Shown one piece after another: positions 7,506-16,403 of a DNA stretch of 39,351 nt (its first letter is position 1; every line of letters starts with the position of its first letter). The position numbers were made by a program, and so were the translations under genes. The notes under the pieces are model-generated. The model made no database searches. It was not told the origin of the DNA and saw only the letters and a list, made by a program, of their open reading frames with translations. Source of the DNA: Rhodoferax sp. OV413 (GTDB lineage Bacteria > Pseudomonadota > Gammaproteobacteria > Burkholderiales > Burkholderiaceae_C). The stretch is taken from positions 1 to 39,351 of the forward strand of contig CAMAWD010000061.1 in the NCBI GenBank assembly GCA_945861785.1, in the 5' to 3' direction.

Positions 7506-8696
7506 ATGCAAGCATCCAACGCCGAACCCCCAGGACCTGCCATCCAGGCCGGCACCGGTGCGCATGGCCCGGTGCACACCAGCACGGACGCCAGGCGGCT
7601 GGCGCGCAGACGCCTGCCACGCACGATCTTCGACTTCATCGATGGCGCCGCAGGCCGGGAAACCGCTGCAGCCCTGAACCAGTCGGACCTGTGCCGCATC
7701 CGGCTCGCGCCGCGTGTGCTTGCCGATGTTGCGCGGTTTGACCTGCGCAGCAGTTTCCTCGGGCTCGACCTGGCATTGCCCTTCGGCATCGCCCCCATGG
7801 GCATGTGTGACCTGGCCTGGCCCGGTGCCGATCGCGCGATGGCGGCGCAGGCGGCGCAACGCGGCATGCCGCTGTGCCTGTCCACGGCCAGCTCCACCAG
7901 CCTCGAAGACATGCACACGCTGACCGGCGGGCGGGCCTGGTTCCAGCTCTACGTGAGCGGCGCGGCCGAGGCCGGCTTTGCGATGGCCGAGCGTGCCGGC
8001 AAGGCGGGATACGAGGTCCTGATCCTGACCGTCGATGTGCCCAAGGTGGCGCCGCGCCCGCGCGACTTGCGCAATGGTTTCCAGACCCCGTTCCGGATCC
8101 GGCCGAAACAGTTCATGGACTTCGCGCTGCACCCGCGCTGGTCGATCACCAGCCTTTTGACCGGTATTCCGACCACGGCCAACTTCCGGCTCGCGGACGG
8201 CAGCAACCAGTTCGACCGCAGCGCCTCCCGCGCCGGCGCCAACTGGGCCTTCCTGGACCAGTTGCGCGCGCGCTGGAAGGGCAAGCTCATCGTCAAGGGC
8301 GTGCTGAACCCCGACGACGCGCAACGCATCCAGGGCCTCGGCGCCGATGCCATCTACGTGTCCAACCACGGCGGGCGGCAACTCGACAGCGCACCCTCCG
8401 CCATCAGCGCGCTGCTGCGTATCCGCCAGCGGCTGGGGCCGGCGTATCCGCTGGTGTTCGACAGCGGCGTGCGCAGCGGCGAGGACATCGTCAAGGCGCT
8501 GGCCTGCGGCGCCAACCTGGTGATGCTGGGCCGCCCTATGCTGTATGCCCTGGGTGCGGACGGTGCACGCGGCTTGCACAGCCTGCTTGCCGCCCTGGAG
8601 GAAGAAATCCGCGTGGCGCTGGCGCAACTCGGGTTGCGCGCCATCCGCGATGTCGGGCCGAACCAGTTGGCGCAACCCGACGCACCGCTTGCATGA
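7506..8696 (+). CDS. FMN-dependent alpha-hydroxy acid oxidase/dehydrogenase
   Basis: This protein belongs to the glycolate oxidase / L-lactate dehydrogenase / mandelate dehydrogenase family, which oxidises L-2-hydroxyacids to 2-oxoacids with FMN. The TIM barrel is recognisable from LARRRLPRTIFDFIDGAAG, GIAPMGM, LSTASSTSLED and LTVDVPK. The catalytic loop SNHGGRQLD carries the active-site His, and FDSGVRSGEDIVKAL and MLGRPMLYAL form the phosphate-binding end. A segment rich in aromatic and hydrophobic residues (MDFALHPRW, then SLLTGIPTTANF) matches the membrane-associating loop of the membrane-bound members. The start is uncertain: ATG 7506 gives 396 residues and ATG 7455 gives 413, and neither has a clear ribosome site. 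It is followed 28 bp later by the ThDP enzyme. The pairing mirrors mandelate dehydrogenase plus benzoylformate decarboxylase, but the substrate is not known. Confidence 0.88.
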   Translation: MQASNAEPPGPAIQAGTGAHGPVHTSTDARRLARRRLPRTIFDFIDGAAGRETAAALNQSDLCRIRLAPRVLADVARFDLRSSFLGLDLALPFGIAPMGMCDLAWPGADRAMAAQAAQRGMPLCLSTASSTSLEDMHTLTGGRAWFQLYVSGAAEAGFAMAERAGKAGYEVLILTVDVPKVAPRPRDLRNGFQTPFRIRPKQFMDFALHPRWSITSLLTGIPTTANFRLADGSNQFDRSASRAGANWAFLDQLRARWKGKLIVKGVLNPDDAQRIQGLGADAIYVSNHGGRQLDSAPSAISALLRIRQRLGPAYPLVFDSGVRSGEDIVKALACGANLVMLGRPMLYALGADGARGLHSLLAALEEEIRVALAQLGLRAIRDVGPNQLAQPDAPLA

Positions 8697-8724
8697 CAAC
8701 CAACCCCTACAAGGAGACAAACCG

Positions 8725-10470
8725 ATGAGCGACAAACGCAAACTGCGCGGCGGCAACCTGCTGGCGCGCGCTCTGCTGGAAAAAGGTGTGGAGCATGTGT
8801 TCACGCTGGCCGGTGGCTTCTGCAACCCGGCGCTGGAGGGTTTCATGGAATGCGGCATGCGGGTCATCAACTGCCCGCACGAACAGGTGGCCGGCCACCT
8901 GGCCGACGCCCACACCCGCATCACGCGCAAGCCGGCGGTGTGCCTGGTCGGGCCCGAGGGATTTGCCAATGCGGTGCCGGCCATGATGGAGGCCTGGGGC
9001 GAACGCTCGCCGGTGATCTTCGTCACTGGTTCGAGCACCCTCAAACGCAAGGGCTCCGGTGGCTTCAAGGAGATCGACGACGTCGCGATTGCCGCGCCCC
9101 TGACCAAACACAGCGTAGGCATCACCGATGGCACCCGCATCAGCGAATGTGTCGATCGGGCCTGGAAGATCGCCACCAGTGGTTACCCCGGCCCGGTGCA
9201 CATCAGCTTGCCGGTGGACATCATGTTCTCGTCCTTCGACGAAGACGCCGGCCGTGAGGAGCGCCCTTATGTGCGCACTGCCACCACGGCGCCGCGTGCC
9301 TGGCCCGACCCGGCTGCGCTGGAGCCCGTGCTGGCGCTGATCGCGGCTGCCAAGCGGCCGATCATCATCGGCGGCCACGGTGTCTGGTGGTCGGGCAACG
9401 AGGGCAAGCTGGAGGCGACGGCGAAGGCATTGAACATCCCGGTGTTCAACATCCCCTACCACCAAAAACTGCTGGGCGAGGACAACGCGGCCTACATGGG
9501 CCTGGCCGACATCCACCAGTACCAGCCCTCGCGCCAGGCGCTCGAGGCCTGCGACGTGGTGGTCATGGTCGGTGGGCGGCTCGACAACCAGATGAACTTC
9601 GGCAACGCACCCTTGTTCCCGGACACGTTGCAACTGGTGTGTGTGAATGGCTCCTTCGAGGAACTGGAGATGAACCGCTCGGCCGACCATGTGCTGCTGA
9701 GCGATCCAGGGGCATTTTTCGATGCGCTGCTGGCCATGCAGGCGCGCGGTGCCTGGTCCCTCGATCGCAACTGGTTTGACACCAACCGCAGCTGGCGCGG
9801 CGAGTGGGTGGCCAAGACGCTGGCCGACCTGGCACCCGACACTGAGGATGCAGCGAAAACCGGTAGCAAGATGCACCCGCTGCAGTTGTCGCTCGATGTG
9901 CAGGCCGCCATGGGTGAGAACGACTGGCTGGTGTTCGACGGCGGCAACACCCACTTCTGGGCCGAGATCGCCGTCAACCTGGCGGGCTGGGGCGGCCAAA
10001 AGCTGGCCGGCATCCTGCACCCCGGCACCTTCAGCATGCTGGGCGTGGGCGTGTCGATGGCGGTGGCCGCCAAGAACACCCACCCGGAGTCCACTGTGGT
10101 GCTGATCAGCGGAGACGGCGCGTTCCTGTCGGGCGGCTTGTCGATCGAGGCCGCCTTCCAGGAGAACCTGCCCATCGTCGTGGTGATCGACAACAACGGC
10201 GGACTGGACTGCATCTCGCAGCAGCAGGAGCGGCTGTTCGCCAACGGCAAGCATTTCGCGACCGACTTCCGCGACATTCCCTTCCACACCATGTTCGAGG
10301 GCATGGGTGGCCACGGCGAACTGGTGGAGCGGCGCGAGCAGCTGGGCCCGGCCATCCGGCGCGCCATCGCCAGTGGCAAGACCGCCTGCGTCAACGTCAA
10401 GGCCAAGGGCGTGATCAGCCCGATCGTCCTGGCCACCACCAGCAAGCGCGACAAGGCATCGATCGAATAG
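8725..10470 (+). CDS. thiamine-diphosphate-dependent enzyme (acetolactate synthase / 2-oxoacid decarboxylase family)
   Basis: This 581-residue protein has the three-domain ThDP fold. The PYR domain carries the cofactor-activating Glu53 in CPHEQVAGHLADAHTR. A central Rossmann-like domain follows (RPIIIGGHGVWWSG, VVMVGGRLDNQMNFG). The PP domain carries the ThDP/Mg motif from SGDG (462-465) to DNN (489-491). The start is fixed by AAGGAG at 8711-8716, nine bases before the ATG. Family members decarboxylate or ligate 2-oxoacids. Lying just after a 2-hydroxyacid oxidase, it most likely acts on that enzyme's product. It lacks the benzoylformate decarboxylase Ser of the GNPGS-type loop (here GGFCNPALEG), so I do not assign that activity. 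An HIU-hydrolase-like gene follows after 10 bp. Confidence 0.88.
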   Translation: MSDKRKLRGGNLLARALLEKGVEHVFTLAGGFCNPALEGFMECGMRVINCPHEQVAGHLADAHTRITRKPAVCLVGPEGFANAVPAMMEAWGERSPVIFVTGSSTLKRKGSGGFKEIDDVAIAAPLTKHSVGITDGTRISECVDRAWKIATSGYPGPVHISLPVDIMFSSFDEDAGREERPYVRTATTAPRAWPDPAALEPVLALIAAAKRPIIIGGHGVWWSGNEGKLEATAKALNIPVFNIPYHQKLLGEDNAAYMGLADIHQYQPSRQALEACDVVVMVGGRLDNQMNFGNAPLFPDTLQLVCVNGSFEELEMNRSADHVLLSDPGAFFDALLAMQARGAWSLDRNWFDTNRSWRGEWVAKTLADLAPDTEDAAKTGSKMHPLQLSLDVQAAMGENDWLVFDGGNTHFWAEIAVNLAGWGGQKLAGILHPGTFSMLGVGVSMAVAAKNTHPESTVVLISGDGAFLSGGLSIEAAFQENLPIVVVIDNNGGLDCISQQQERLFANGKHFATDFRDIPFHTMFEGMGGHGELVERREQLGPAIRRAIASGKTACVNVKAKGVISPIVLATTSKRDKASIE

Positions 10471-10480
10471 GAGTCTCACC

Positions 10481-10837
10481 ATGGCCACACTCACAACCCA
10501 CACCCTGAACTCGGTCGACGGCACCCATGCGGGACAGGTTGGTGTATCTCTCGCGCGGGTCGCGCCGGATGGTTCCCGCGTCCTGGTCTTCTCGAAACAC
10601 ACCGATGCCGGCGGCCGCCTGTCCGAACGCATCGATTCGGCGCAGGTCGACACGGCTGCTGACTACGAACTGGTGTTCCAGACCGCAGCCTACTTCGCCA
10701 CCCGCGGCCTGGTGCTGCAGGGTCTGCGTATCCAGAATGAGGTGGTGGTCCGTTTCCGCATGCCCGACCCGGACGCGGCCTACCACATGCCGCTGGTGAT
10801 GGCGCCCAACGGTTTCAGCGTGTGGCTGTCGAGTTGA
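10481..10837 (+). CDS. transthyretin / 5-hydroxyisourate hydrolase-like protein with altered C-terminus
   Basis: This 118-residue protein aligns with 5-hydroxyisourate hydrolase (HIUase, transthyretin-related) from end to end. LTTHTLN carries His7, TDAGGRL carries Arg46, and YELVFQTAAYF and AYHMPLVMAP follow, the latter with His102. These match the family's catalytic His, Arg and His. The C-terminus, however, is WLSS (115-118), whereas true HIUases end in the diagnostic YRGS. The start has AGGAG 7 bases upstream, and the gene follows the ThDP enzyme by 10 bp. No other uricase-pathway gene (allantoinase, OHCU decarboxylase) is present. It is more likely a hydrolase for a related cyclic amide or a lactone intermediate than a urate enzyme. 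That function is inference. Confidence 0.75.
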   Translation: MATLTTHTLNSVDGTHAGQVGVSLARVAPDGSRVLVFSKHTDAGGRLSERIDSAQVDTAADYELVFQTAAYFATRGLVLQGLRIQNEVVVRFRMPDPDAAYHMPLVMAPNGFSVWLSS

Positions 10838-10907
10838 CCCTGCCGCAGGCTGGCACCAGGGGATTGACGGAGCCGCACTTCCAGCGCGCACAACACGGAG
10901 ACAACCC

Positions 10908-11894
10908 ATGAAAAGCACAAATTCGACCTCGTCCCGGATCCTGGCCACCCTGTTGCTGGCACTTGTTGCCGCCGGTGGCGCCACCGCACAGGACACCTAC
11001 CCCAACCGATCGATCAAGATGGTGGTGGCGCAACCGCCCGGCAACTCCGCCGATCTGGTCGCGCGCATGCTCAGCGAGCGTCTGGGGCGCGCCATGGGGC
11101 AGGCCGTGGTGGTGGAAAACCGGCCCGGCGCGAGCGGCAGCATTGGTGTTGCCGCCATCAGCGCAGCACCGGCCGACGGCTACACCATCGGCATCGGTGG
11201 TATCGGGCAGCTGGCCCTCAACCCCACGCTTTACTCCAAACTTCCGTACGACGCGCAGAACGGCTTCACCACGATTGCCATCGTCTACCGCGGGCCGATG
11301 CTGTTCATGGTCGACCCGGCGTCGCCGATCACGGGCATGAAGGATCTGGTTCAGCAGTCGCAGGCGCAACCCTCCGGGCTGGACTTCGCGTCCGCCGGGG
11401 CTGGTTCGATCATGCATCTGGTTGGCGAGCAGTTCGCCCGCACGACAAAGGCGAAGATGTCGCACGTGCCCAACCGTGGCACCGGGGCCGCCGCCACGCT
11501 GGTGCTGGGCAAACATGCGTCGGTGTTGGTCGAGAACGTCACCGCGAGCATGGCCTTCGTGCGCTCTGGCCAATTGCGCCCGCTGGCCATCACCAGCGCC
11601 CAGCGCCATCCCTCCCTGCCCAACGTACCCAGCATTGTCGAGGCGGGTTTTCCGGAGCTGGTCACCGAAGGCTGGTTGGCGCTGGTGGGGCCTGCCGCCA
11701 TGCCAGCGGCCATTCGCGACCGGCTGGCAGAAGAGGTCCGCAAGATCATCCAGCTGCCGGACTACCAGTCTTGGGTCATCACCAGCGGCGGCCTGGCTGA
11801 GCCGCTGACGCCAGCGCAATCATCCGCCTATGTGCGCTCCGAAGCCTCCCGCTGGGCCGAGGTGATTCGCGCTGTCGGCCTGAAGCTTGACTGA
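10908..11894 (+). CDS. Bug-family tripartite tricarboxylate transporter receptor (copy 1)
   Basis: This 328-residue periplasmic solute-binding protein has a signal peptide ending in ATAQ (about residue 28). It has the Bug/TctC fold, seen in YPNRSIKMVVAQPPG, then ENRPGASGSIG, ADGYT and GKHASVLVENVT. Bug proteins bind carboxylates or other small anions and are greatly expanded in Burkholderiales. The ATG follows GGAGACAACCC. The gene lies in the same direction as the hydroxyacid oxidase, ThDP and HIUase-like genes and directly before the DmdA-like gene. It therefore probably captures the substrate of that pathway. No TctA/TctB membrane components are in the window. Confidence 0.92.
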   Translation: MKSTNSTSSRILATLLLALVAAGGATAQDTYPNRSIKMVVAQPPGNSADLVARMLSERLGRAMGQAVVVENRPGASGSIGVAAISAAPADGYTIGIGGIGQLALNPTLYSKLPYDAQNGFTTIAIVYRGPMLFMVDPASPITGMKDLVQQSQAQPSGLDFASAGAGSIMHLVGEQFARTTKAKMSHVPNRGTGAAATLVLGKHASVLVENVTASMAFVRSGQLRPLAITSAQRHPSLPNVPSIVEAGFPELVTEGWLALVGPAAMPAAIRDRLAEEVRKIIQLPDYQSWVITSGGLAEPLTPAQSSAYVRSEASRWAEVIRAVGLKLD

Positions 11895-11930
11895 ACCATC
11901 CAAGCCCACCGTCCCACCAGGAGTCCCCAC

Positions 11931-13055
11931 GTGTCCACATCCGGCCTGAACATGTCGCGGCGCATCCGCCGCACGCCCTACACCGACCGTGTCGAACAAC
12001 ATGGCGTGCGCGGATTTTCCGTGGTCAACCACATGCTGTTACCCAAGGCATTCCAGCCGACGGTCGAGGAAGATTACTGGCACCTGCGCCAGCATGTCCA
12101 ATTGTGGGACGTGTCCTGCCAACGGCAGGTGGAGATCAAGGGGCCGGATGCGGCACGCCTGGTGCAGTGGATGACACCGCGCGACCTCCGCAAGGCGAAG
12201 GTCGGTCAGTGCCTGTACGTGCCACTGGTCGACGACCAGGGTGGCATGGTCAACGACCCGGTGCTGCTCAAACACGCCGAAGACCACTACTGGTTGTCGA
12301 TAGCAGACTCCGACGTGTTGTTGTGGGCCAAGGGGCTGGCACTGGGGGCGAAGCTGAACGTGTCCGTGGAAGAGCCCGATGTGTCGCCCTTGTCTTTGCA
12401 AGGCCCGCGCGCCGAAGACGTGATGGCCAAGGTTTTCGGCGAAGCGGTGCGCGACATCCGCTTTTTCCACTTCGGTTTTGTCGACTTCATGGGCACGCGC
12501 CAGCTGGTCGAGCGTGGCGGTTATTCCAAGCAGGGCGGTTTCGAGATCTACCTGAATGACGGCCGATTGGGCACGGCGCTGTGGGACCTCATGTGGGAGG
12601 CCGGTCGCGCATTCAACATGACACCGGGCTGCCCGAACCTCATAGAACGCATCGAAGGCGGGCTGCTGTCGTATGGCAACGAGTTCACGCGTGAGAACAA
12701 CCCGCTCGAAGCCGGATTGGGCAAATTCTGCAGGCTCGACGGTTCTATCGACTTCATCGGGCGCGACGCGTTGCAACAGGTGGCACGCGAGGGCCATCGG
12801 CGCGAGATGCGTGGCGTGTTGTTCGACGCAGGCGCCTGCCCACCGTGTGGCAAGCCCTGGCCGGTCATGGCTGGTGGTGCGAACGGCCCGCAGATCGGGC
12901 AGATAACCTCGGCCGCCTGGTCGCCGCGTCTCAAGCGCAACGTGGGGCTGTCCCTGGTCGACCGCGCATTCTGGGAGCCTGGGCAGCATGTGACCGTTCT
13001 GAGCGCGGATGGCGCGAAGCGACCCGGCGAGATTTCGGCGCTTCCCTTTGCCTGA
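11931..13055 (+). CDS. GcvT/DmdA-family tetrahydrofolate-dependent methyltransferase
   Basis: This 374-residue protein belongs to the aminomethyltransferase fold family and is closest in appearance to DMSP demethylase (DmdA)-like proteins. The marks are RRIRRTPYTDRV at the start, LWDVSCQRQVEIKG, SPLSLQGPRAEDVM, RGGYSKQGGFEIYL and GCPNLIERIEGGLLSYGNE. Such enzymes pass a methyl or methylene group from the substrate to tetrahydrofolate. The GTG start at 11931 is supported by CAGGAG at 11918-11923. Many DmdA-like paralogues do not act on DMSP, so I give no symbol. Its position at the end of the hydroxyacid oxidase/ThDP/HIUase-like/Bug group suggests demethylation of an N-, O- or S-methylated intermediate. 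It converges on garD. Confidence 0.82.
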   Translation: MSTSGLNMSRRIRRTPYTDRVEQHGVRGFSVVNHMLLPKAFQPTVEEDYWHLRQHVQLWDVSCQRQVEIKGPDAARLVQWMTPRDLRKAKVGQCLYVPLVDDQGGMVNDPVLLKHAEDHYWLSIADSDVLLWAKGLALGAKLNVSVEEPDVSPLSLQGPRAEDVMAKVFGEAVRDIRFFHFGFVDFMGTRQLVERGGYSKQGGFEIYLNDGRLGTALWDLMWEAGRAFNMTPGCPNLIERIEGGLLSYGNEFTRENNPLEAGLGKFCRLDGSIDFIGRDALQQVAREGHRREMRGVLFDAGACPPCGKPWPVMAGGANGPQIGQITSAAWSPRLKRNVGLSLVDRAFWEPGQHVTVLSADGAKRPGEISALPFA

Positions 13056-13116
13056 GTCCGCGGGCACGGCCTTGGCGACGGTCCGGGCCTTGGGACCAGC
13101 CGCACAGCCCTTCAAT

Positions 13117-14703
13117 TTACGTCACCGGCGCCGGGTTGAACAACACCAGCGCGTTGTGCAGTTTCCAGTGTTCGGCCCAGGTTTTCCTGCGGCCACTGGC
13201 CACCTCGAGCATCAGGCGGAATAGCTCCCAACCCACGCCCTCGATGGTGGCCGTGCCATCGGCAATCGTGCCGGCATTCACGTCCATCAGGTCGTGCCAG
13301 CGGCGGGCCAGATCTGTCCGGGTGGCGACCTTGATGACAGGCACCGCCGCCAGGCCGTAGGGCGTGCCACGCCCGGTGGTGAACACATGCAGGTTCATGC
13401 CCGCTGCCAGTTGCAGCGTGCCACAGATGAAGTCGCTTGCGGGCGTTGCCGCATAGGTCAGCCCCTTTTGGGTCAGCTTTTCGCCTGGCGCCAACACGCC
13501 GGTGATCGGCGCAGAGCCGCTCTTGACGATGGAGCCCATGGCCTTTTCGACGATGTTGGACAAGCCGCCCTGCTTGTTGCCGGGCGTGGTGTTGGCGCTG
13601 CGGTCGACCTTGCCAAGTTGCAGGTACGCGTCGTACCAGGCCATTTCGCGCACCATGGCCCGGGCCACCTCGGGCGTGGAAGCGCGTGATGTGAGCTGGT
13701 CGATGCCGTCGCGCACCTCGGTGGTCTCGGAAAACATGACGCTGGCCCCGGCGCGCACCAGCAGGTCGGTGCAGAAACCCACTGCGGGGTTGGCGGTGGC
13801 GCCCGAGAACGCATCACTGCCACCACACTGCACGCCCACCACCAGTTCGCTGGCGGGCACGGTGACGCGCTGGCGGGTGTTCAGGCGCGTCAGATGGCCC
13901 GTGGCCTGGCGCATGATGGACTCGACCATCGACATGAAGCCCACATGCGCGTCGTCCTGCAGGCACACCACGTCGAGTGCGTTGGCTGCGCTGTCTGTAT
14001 TGCGCTGGTCGATCAACGGGATGCTGCCCGCAGGCATCAGCCGCTCGGGTTGCAGTTTCTCGCAGCCCAGGCTGACCACCATCACCTCGCCGCCGAAGTT
14101 GGGGTTCAGGCTGATGTTGCGCAGCGTGCGGATCGGGATTTCCGCGCCCGGCGCGTCGATCGCCACGCCACAACCGTAGCTGTGTTCCAGCGCGACCACA
14201 TCGTCCACGTTGGGGAACCCGGGCAGCAACTCGGCCTTGATGCGCTGCACCGCAAAGTCGGTGACACCCGCCACGCATTGCACCGTCTGCGTGATGGCCA
14301 GGATATTGCGTGTGCCCACCGAGCCGTCGGCATTGCGGTAACCCTCGAAGGTGTATCCCTCCAGAGGGGGCTGGGGTGCGGGTGCCACGGTTGCCATGGG
14401 CAGGTCGTCCAGCCCGCGTGCATCGGGCATGGCCAACAGGCGCTCGTGCACCCAGCTGCCAGCCGGAATCGCCCTGACCGCGTGGCCGATGGGAATGCCA
14501 TACCGCAGCACGGGTGCACCGGTGGGGAGGTCTGCCAGCGCCACCTTGTGCCCCTGCGGAACCCTGTCGACCAGCACCAGGCCACTTGCCAGCACCGTGC
14601 CTGCTGCCAGCCCACCATCGTTGGCGACGATGGCGACGTTGTCGAGCGCGTTCATCCGGATCGTGTGGGGGGCTGTTATGGTGGTGGTTCGGGTTTCTAC
14701 CAT
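13117..14703 (-). CDS. garD: galactarate dehydratase
   Basis: This 528-residue protein matches E. coli GarD over its full length. The N-terminal SAF-like domain has VPQGHKVAL and AIPAGSW. The UxaA-type catalytic domain has [60 protein letters not shown] and [10 protein letters not shown]. It ends in FNPAPVT like the E. coli enzyme. It dehydrates meso-galactarate to 5-keto-4-deoxy-D-glucarate. ATG 14703 has AGGAG six bases upstream. The later pathway genes (aldolase, tartronate semialdehyde reductase) are not adjacent. A hydroxypyruvate isomerase lies 21 kb away at 36253-37050. The gene is divergent from a Bug receptor that may deliver the sugar diacid. Confidence 0.93.
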   Translation of the reverse strand: MVETRTTTITAPHTIRMNALDNVAIVANDGGLAAGTVLASGLVLVDRVPQGHKVALADLPTGAPVLRYGIPIGHAVRAIPAGSWVHERLLAMPDARGLDDLPMATVAPAPQPPLEGYTFEGYRNADGSVGTRNILAITQTVQCVAGVTDFAVQRIKAELLPGFPNVDDVVALEHSYGCGVAIDAPGAEIPIRTLRNISLNPNFGGEVMVVSLGCEKLQPERLMPAGSIPLIDQRNTDSAANALDVVCLQDDAHVGFMSMVESIMRQATGHLTRLNTRQRVTVPASELVVGVQCGGSDAFSGATANPAVGFCTDLLVRAGASVMFSETTEVRDGIDQLTSRASTPEVARAMVREMAWYDAYLQLGKVDRSANTTPGNKQGGLSNIVEKAMGSIVKSGSAPITGVLAPGEKLTQKGLTYAATPASDFICGTLQLAAGMNLHVFTTGRGTPYGLAAVPVIKVATRTDLARRWHDLMDVNAGTIADGTATIEGVGWELFRLMLEVASGRRKTWAEHWKLHNALVLFNPAPVT

Positions 14704-14764
14704 GGTGATCTCCTGTTGTGCGGTACGCTGTGGGCGCCGAATTTGTGGAATGATCGCACTTTGC

Positions 14765-14784
14765 GGGTCGCACCACACCGACCC
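14765..14784. promoter_or_regulatory. inverted repeat in the garD / Bug receptor divergent region
   Basis: GGGTCG (14765-14770), an eight-base spacer and CGACCC (14779-14784) form a 6-bp dyad between garD and the Bug receptor, which are transcribed apart. A shared operator is plausible. In GC-rich DNA, chance is also possible. Confidence 0.25.
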
Positions 14785-14836
14785 GGTCCCTGCAGCCCGC
14801 AGGCCGACTGTGAATCGCCCCAACCAAAGAACACCC

Positions 14837-15820
14837 ATGTCTAAATGCCGTCTCCTCCTTGCGACCATGGCACACGCGGCAATGCTGCTGCTGGCCACCC
14901 ACGGCCCGGCGCTGGCCCAGTCGGACTACCCCAACAAGCCGGTCAAGGTCATCGTGCCGTTCCCGCCCGGGGGCACCAGCGACATCATGGGCCGCATGCT
15001 GGCCGAAGAGCTTGGCAAGATCCTCAAGCAGCCGTTCCTGGTGGAAAACGTCGGGGGGGCCGGTGGTGTCATCGGCACCGAAAGGGGCGCCAAGTCAGTG
15101 CCGGACGGCTACACGCTGATCCAGACCGGTGTGGGCCAGAACGCCGTCGCGCACGGGCTCGACCCCAACCTGAAATACAACTCTCTGACCGACTTCGTCC
15201 ACCTCTCGCAAGTGCATTCGGGGCCCAACGTGCTGGTGGTGCACCCCAGCGTGCCGTTCAAGAGCGTGAAGGAGCTGGTGGACTACGCCAAGGTCAACCC
15301 CGGCAAGCTGGACTACGGCTACACGCCTGCGGCGTCGGGCCACATGGCGATGGAGCTGTTCAAGCAGACTGCGGGCATCTTCATGACCGGCATCCCCTAC
15401 CGCGGCGGTGGCCCGATGATGACCGATGCGCTGGGTGGCGCGATCAAGGTGATGTTTATCAACCAGGACGTCGCACTGCAACACGTCAAGGCCGGCAAGT
15501 TGCGCGCCCTGGCTGTCTCGAGCACCCAGCGCAACCCGCTGTATGCCGACTTGCCCACCGTGGCGGAGTCCGGCTACAAGGATTTCGAGGCCTTGTCGTG
15601 GTCCGGCATCTCGGCGCCCAAGGGGACGCCGCAGCCCATCATCGACAAGCTCGATGCGGCGATGGCCCAGGCCATGACGTCCGCTGCTATCAAGCAGCGC
15701 CTGGAATCCCAGGGTTTCGTCGTGCCCGAACCCGGATCGAAACACTACACCGCGTTTGTCAAGAGCGAGTTGGAGCGCTGGACCAAAGTGATCAAGACGG
15801 CGGGCATCAAGGCGGAGTAG
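14837..15820 (+). CDS. Bug-family tripartite tricarboxylate transporter receptor (copy 2)
   Basis: This 327-residue periplasmic binding protein has a signal peptide ending in ALAQ (about residue 28). It carries the Bug signature [16 protein letters not shown], then [21 protein letters not shown] and [19 protein letters not shown] 14837 starts the signal peptide, and longer in-frame extensions run into garD's promoter region. Divergence from garD suggests it binds galactarate or a related sugar diacid. It differs clearly in sequence from the Bug protein at 10908-11894. No membrane components are nearby. Confidence 0.92.
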   Translation: MSKCRLLLATMAHAAMLLLATHGPALAQSDYPNKPVKVIVPFPPGGTSDIMGRMLAEELGKILKQPFLVENVGGAGGVIGTERGAKSVPDGYTLIQTGVGQNAVAHGLDPNLKYNSLTDFVHLSQVHSGPNVLVVHPSVPFKSVKELVDYAKVNPGKLDYGYTPAASGHMAMELFKQTAGIFMTGIPYRGGGPMMTDALGGAIKVMFINQDVALQHVKAGKLRALAVSSTQRNPLYADLPTVAESGYKDFEALSWSGISAPKGTPQPIIDKLDAAMAQAMTSAAIKQRLESQGFVVPEPGSKHYTAFVKSELERWTKVIKTAGIKAE

Positions 15821-16403
15821 GGCCTGCGGTGCACATGCCCCTGCAGCGGATGGCGCCGAAGGGGTGTCTTGCGCCGGCCGTCTAGGAGTCTGGGCGGCAC
15901 CAATCTGCCAAACCCAGGTGGTTGATAAATTTTTGCAGCAACGGCGTTGATTCCTCGCATCGAGCGTTTGCTGCCTATGTGATCGCCCAGAGGCCATCGG
16001 GAGGGCTCCCTGCACGTGCTGTGCGAGGTGGTGGGATTCTTTGCTCCCCGACGGCTGAATCTGTGCACGCCGCACAGCTTCGAGTTGCTGTTGGTCGGGA
16101 TGTCACGCGACGTTCTGGCGGAATTTGACCAATCGCAGAAATGGCTGTGCGGCACCCGTCTTCGGTCGGCCCACGTGGGTGGCCTTCCGGCATGGATGCC
16201 CCGGTCCCGGCAAAGGCCATGGTGTGCCGCACCACTGTGGAGCTCGCACTGGTTTGTGTGCGCGAGTGCATACATGAGCGCGGGGACGCGACCCTCAACT
16301 TGGCGGCCGTGTGCCCCGAACTGCGTCTGCCACGGCGCACCCCGCAGTACTGAAGGCCTGGACACCAGTTGTCGAAGCCTCCGGTTTCAAGCCCGGCAGT
16401 TGA
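15821..16403. other. 583-bp region with no recognised gene
   Basis: The stretch lies between the Bug receptor and the 3' end of the P450 gene. Open frames up to about 200 codons exist on both strands, but none shows a motif, a ribosome site or a family match I can defend. A patch with lower GC (about 15920-15980) differs from its surroundings and could be a remnant of transferred DNA. I see no clear terminator hairpin with a T-run. Confidence 0.4.

Noticed and set aside
7419-9176. 585-codon open frame on the minus strand
   Set aside because: It is a shadow of the hydroxyacid oxidase and the start of the ThDP gene, with no recognisable motif or start signal.
8707-10653. 648-codon open frame on the minus strand
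   Set aside because: It lies antisense to the ThDP enzyme, whose motifs and ribosome site are clear. The antisense translation has no family pattern and is a product of GC-rich codon use.
13080-13097. GGTCC-N8-GGACC hairpin between the convergent methyltransferase and garD genes as a terminator
   Set aside because: It has no T-run on either side and a short stem. In GC-rich DNA such hairpins are common.
15975-16353. Possible small genes or a transposase remnant in the gap before the P450
   Set aside because: Frames on both strands were read and show no transposase, regulator or enzyme motif and no ribosome site, so the stretch is reported only as unrecognised.
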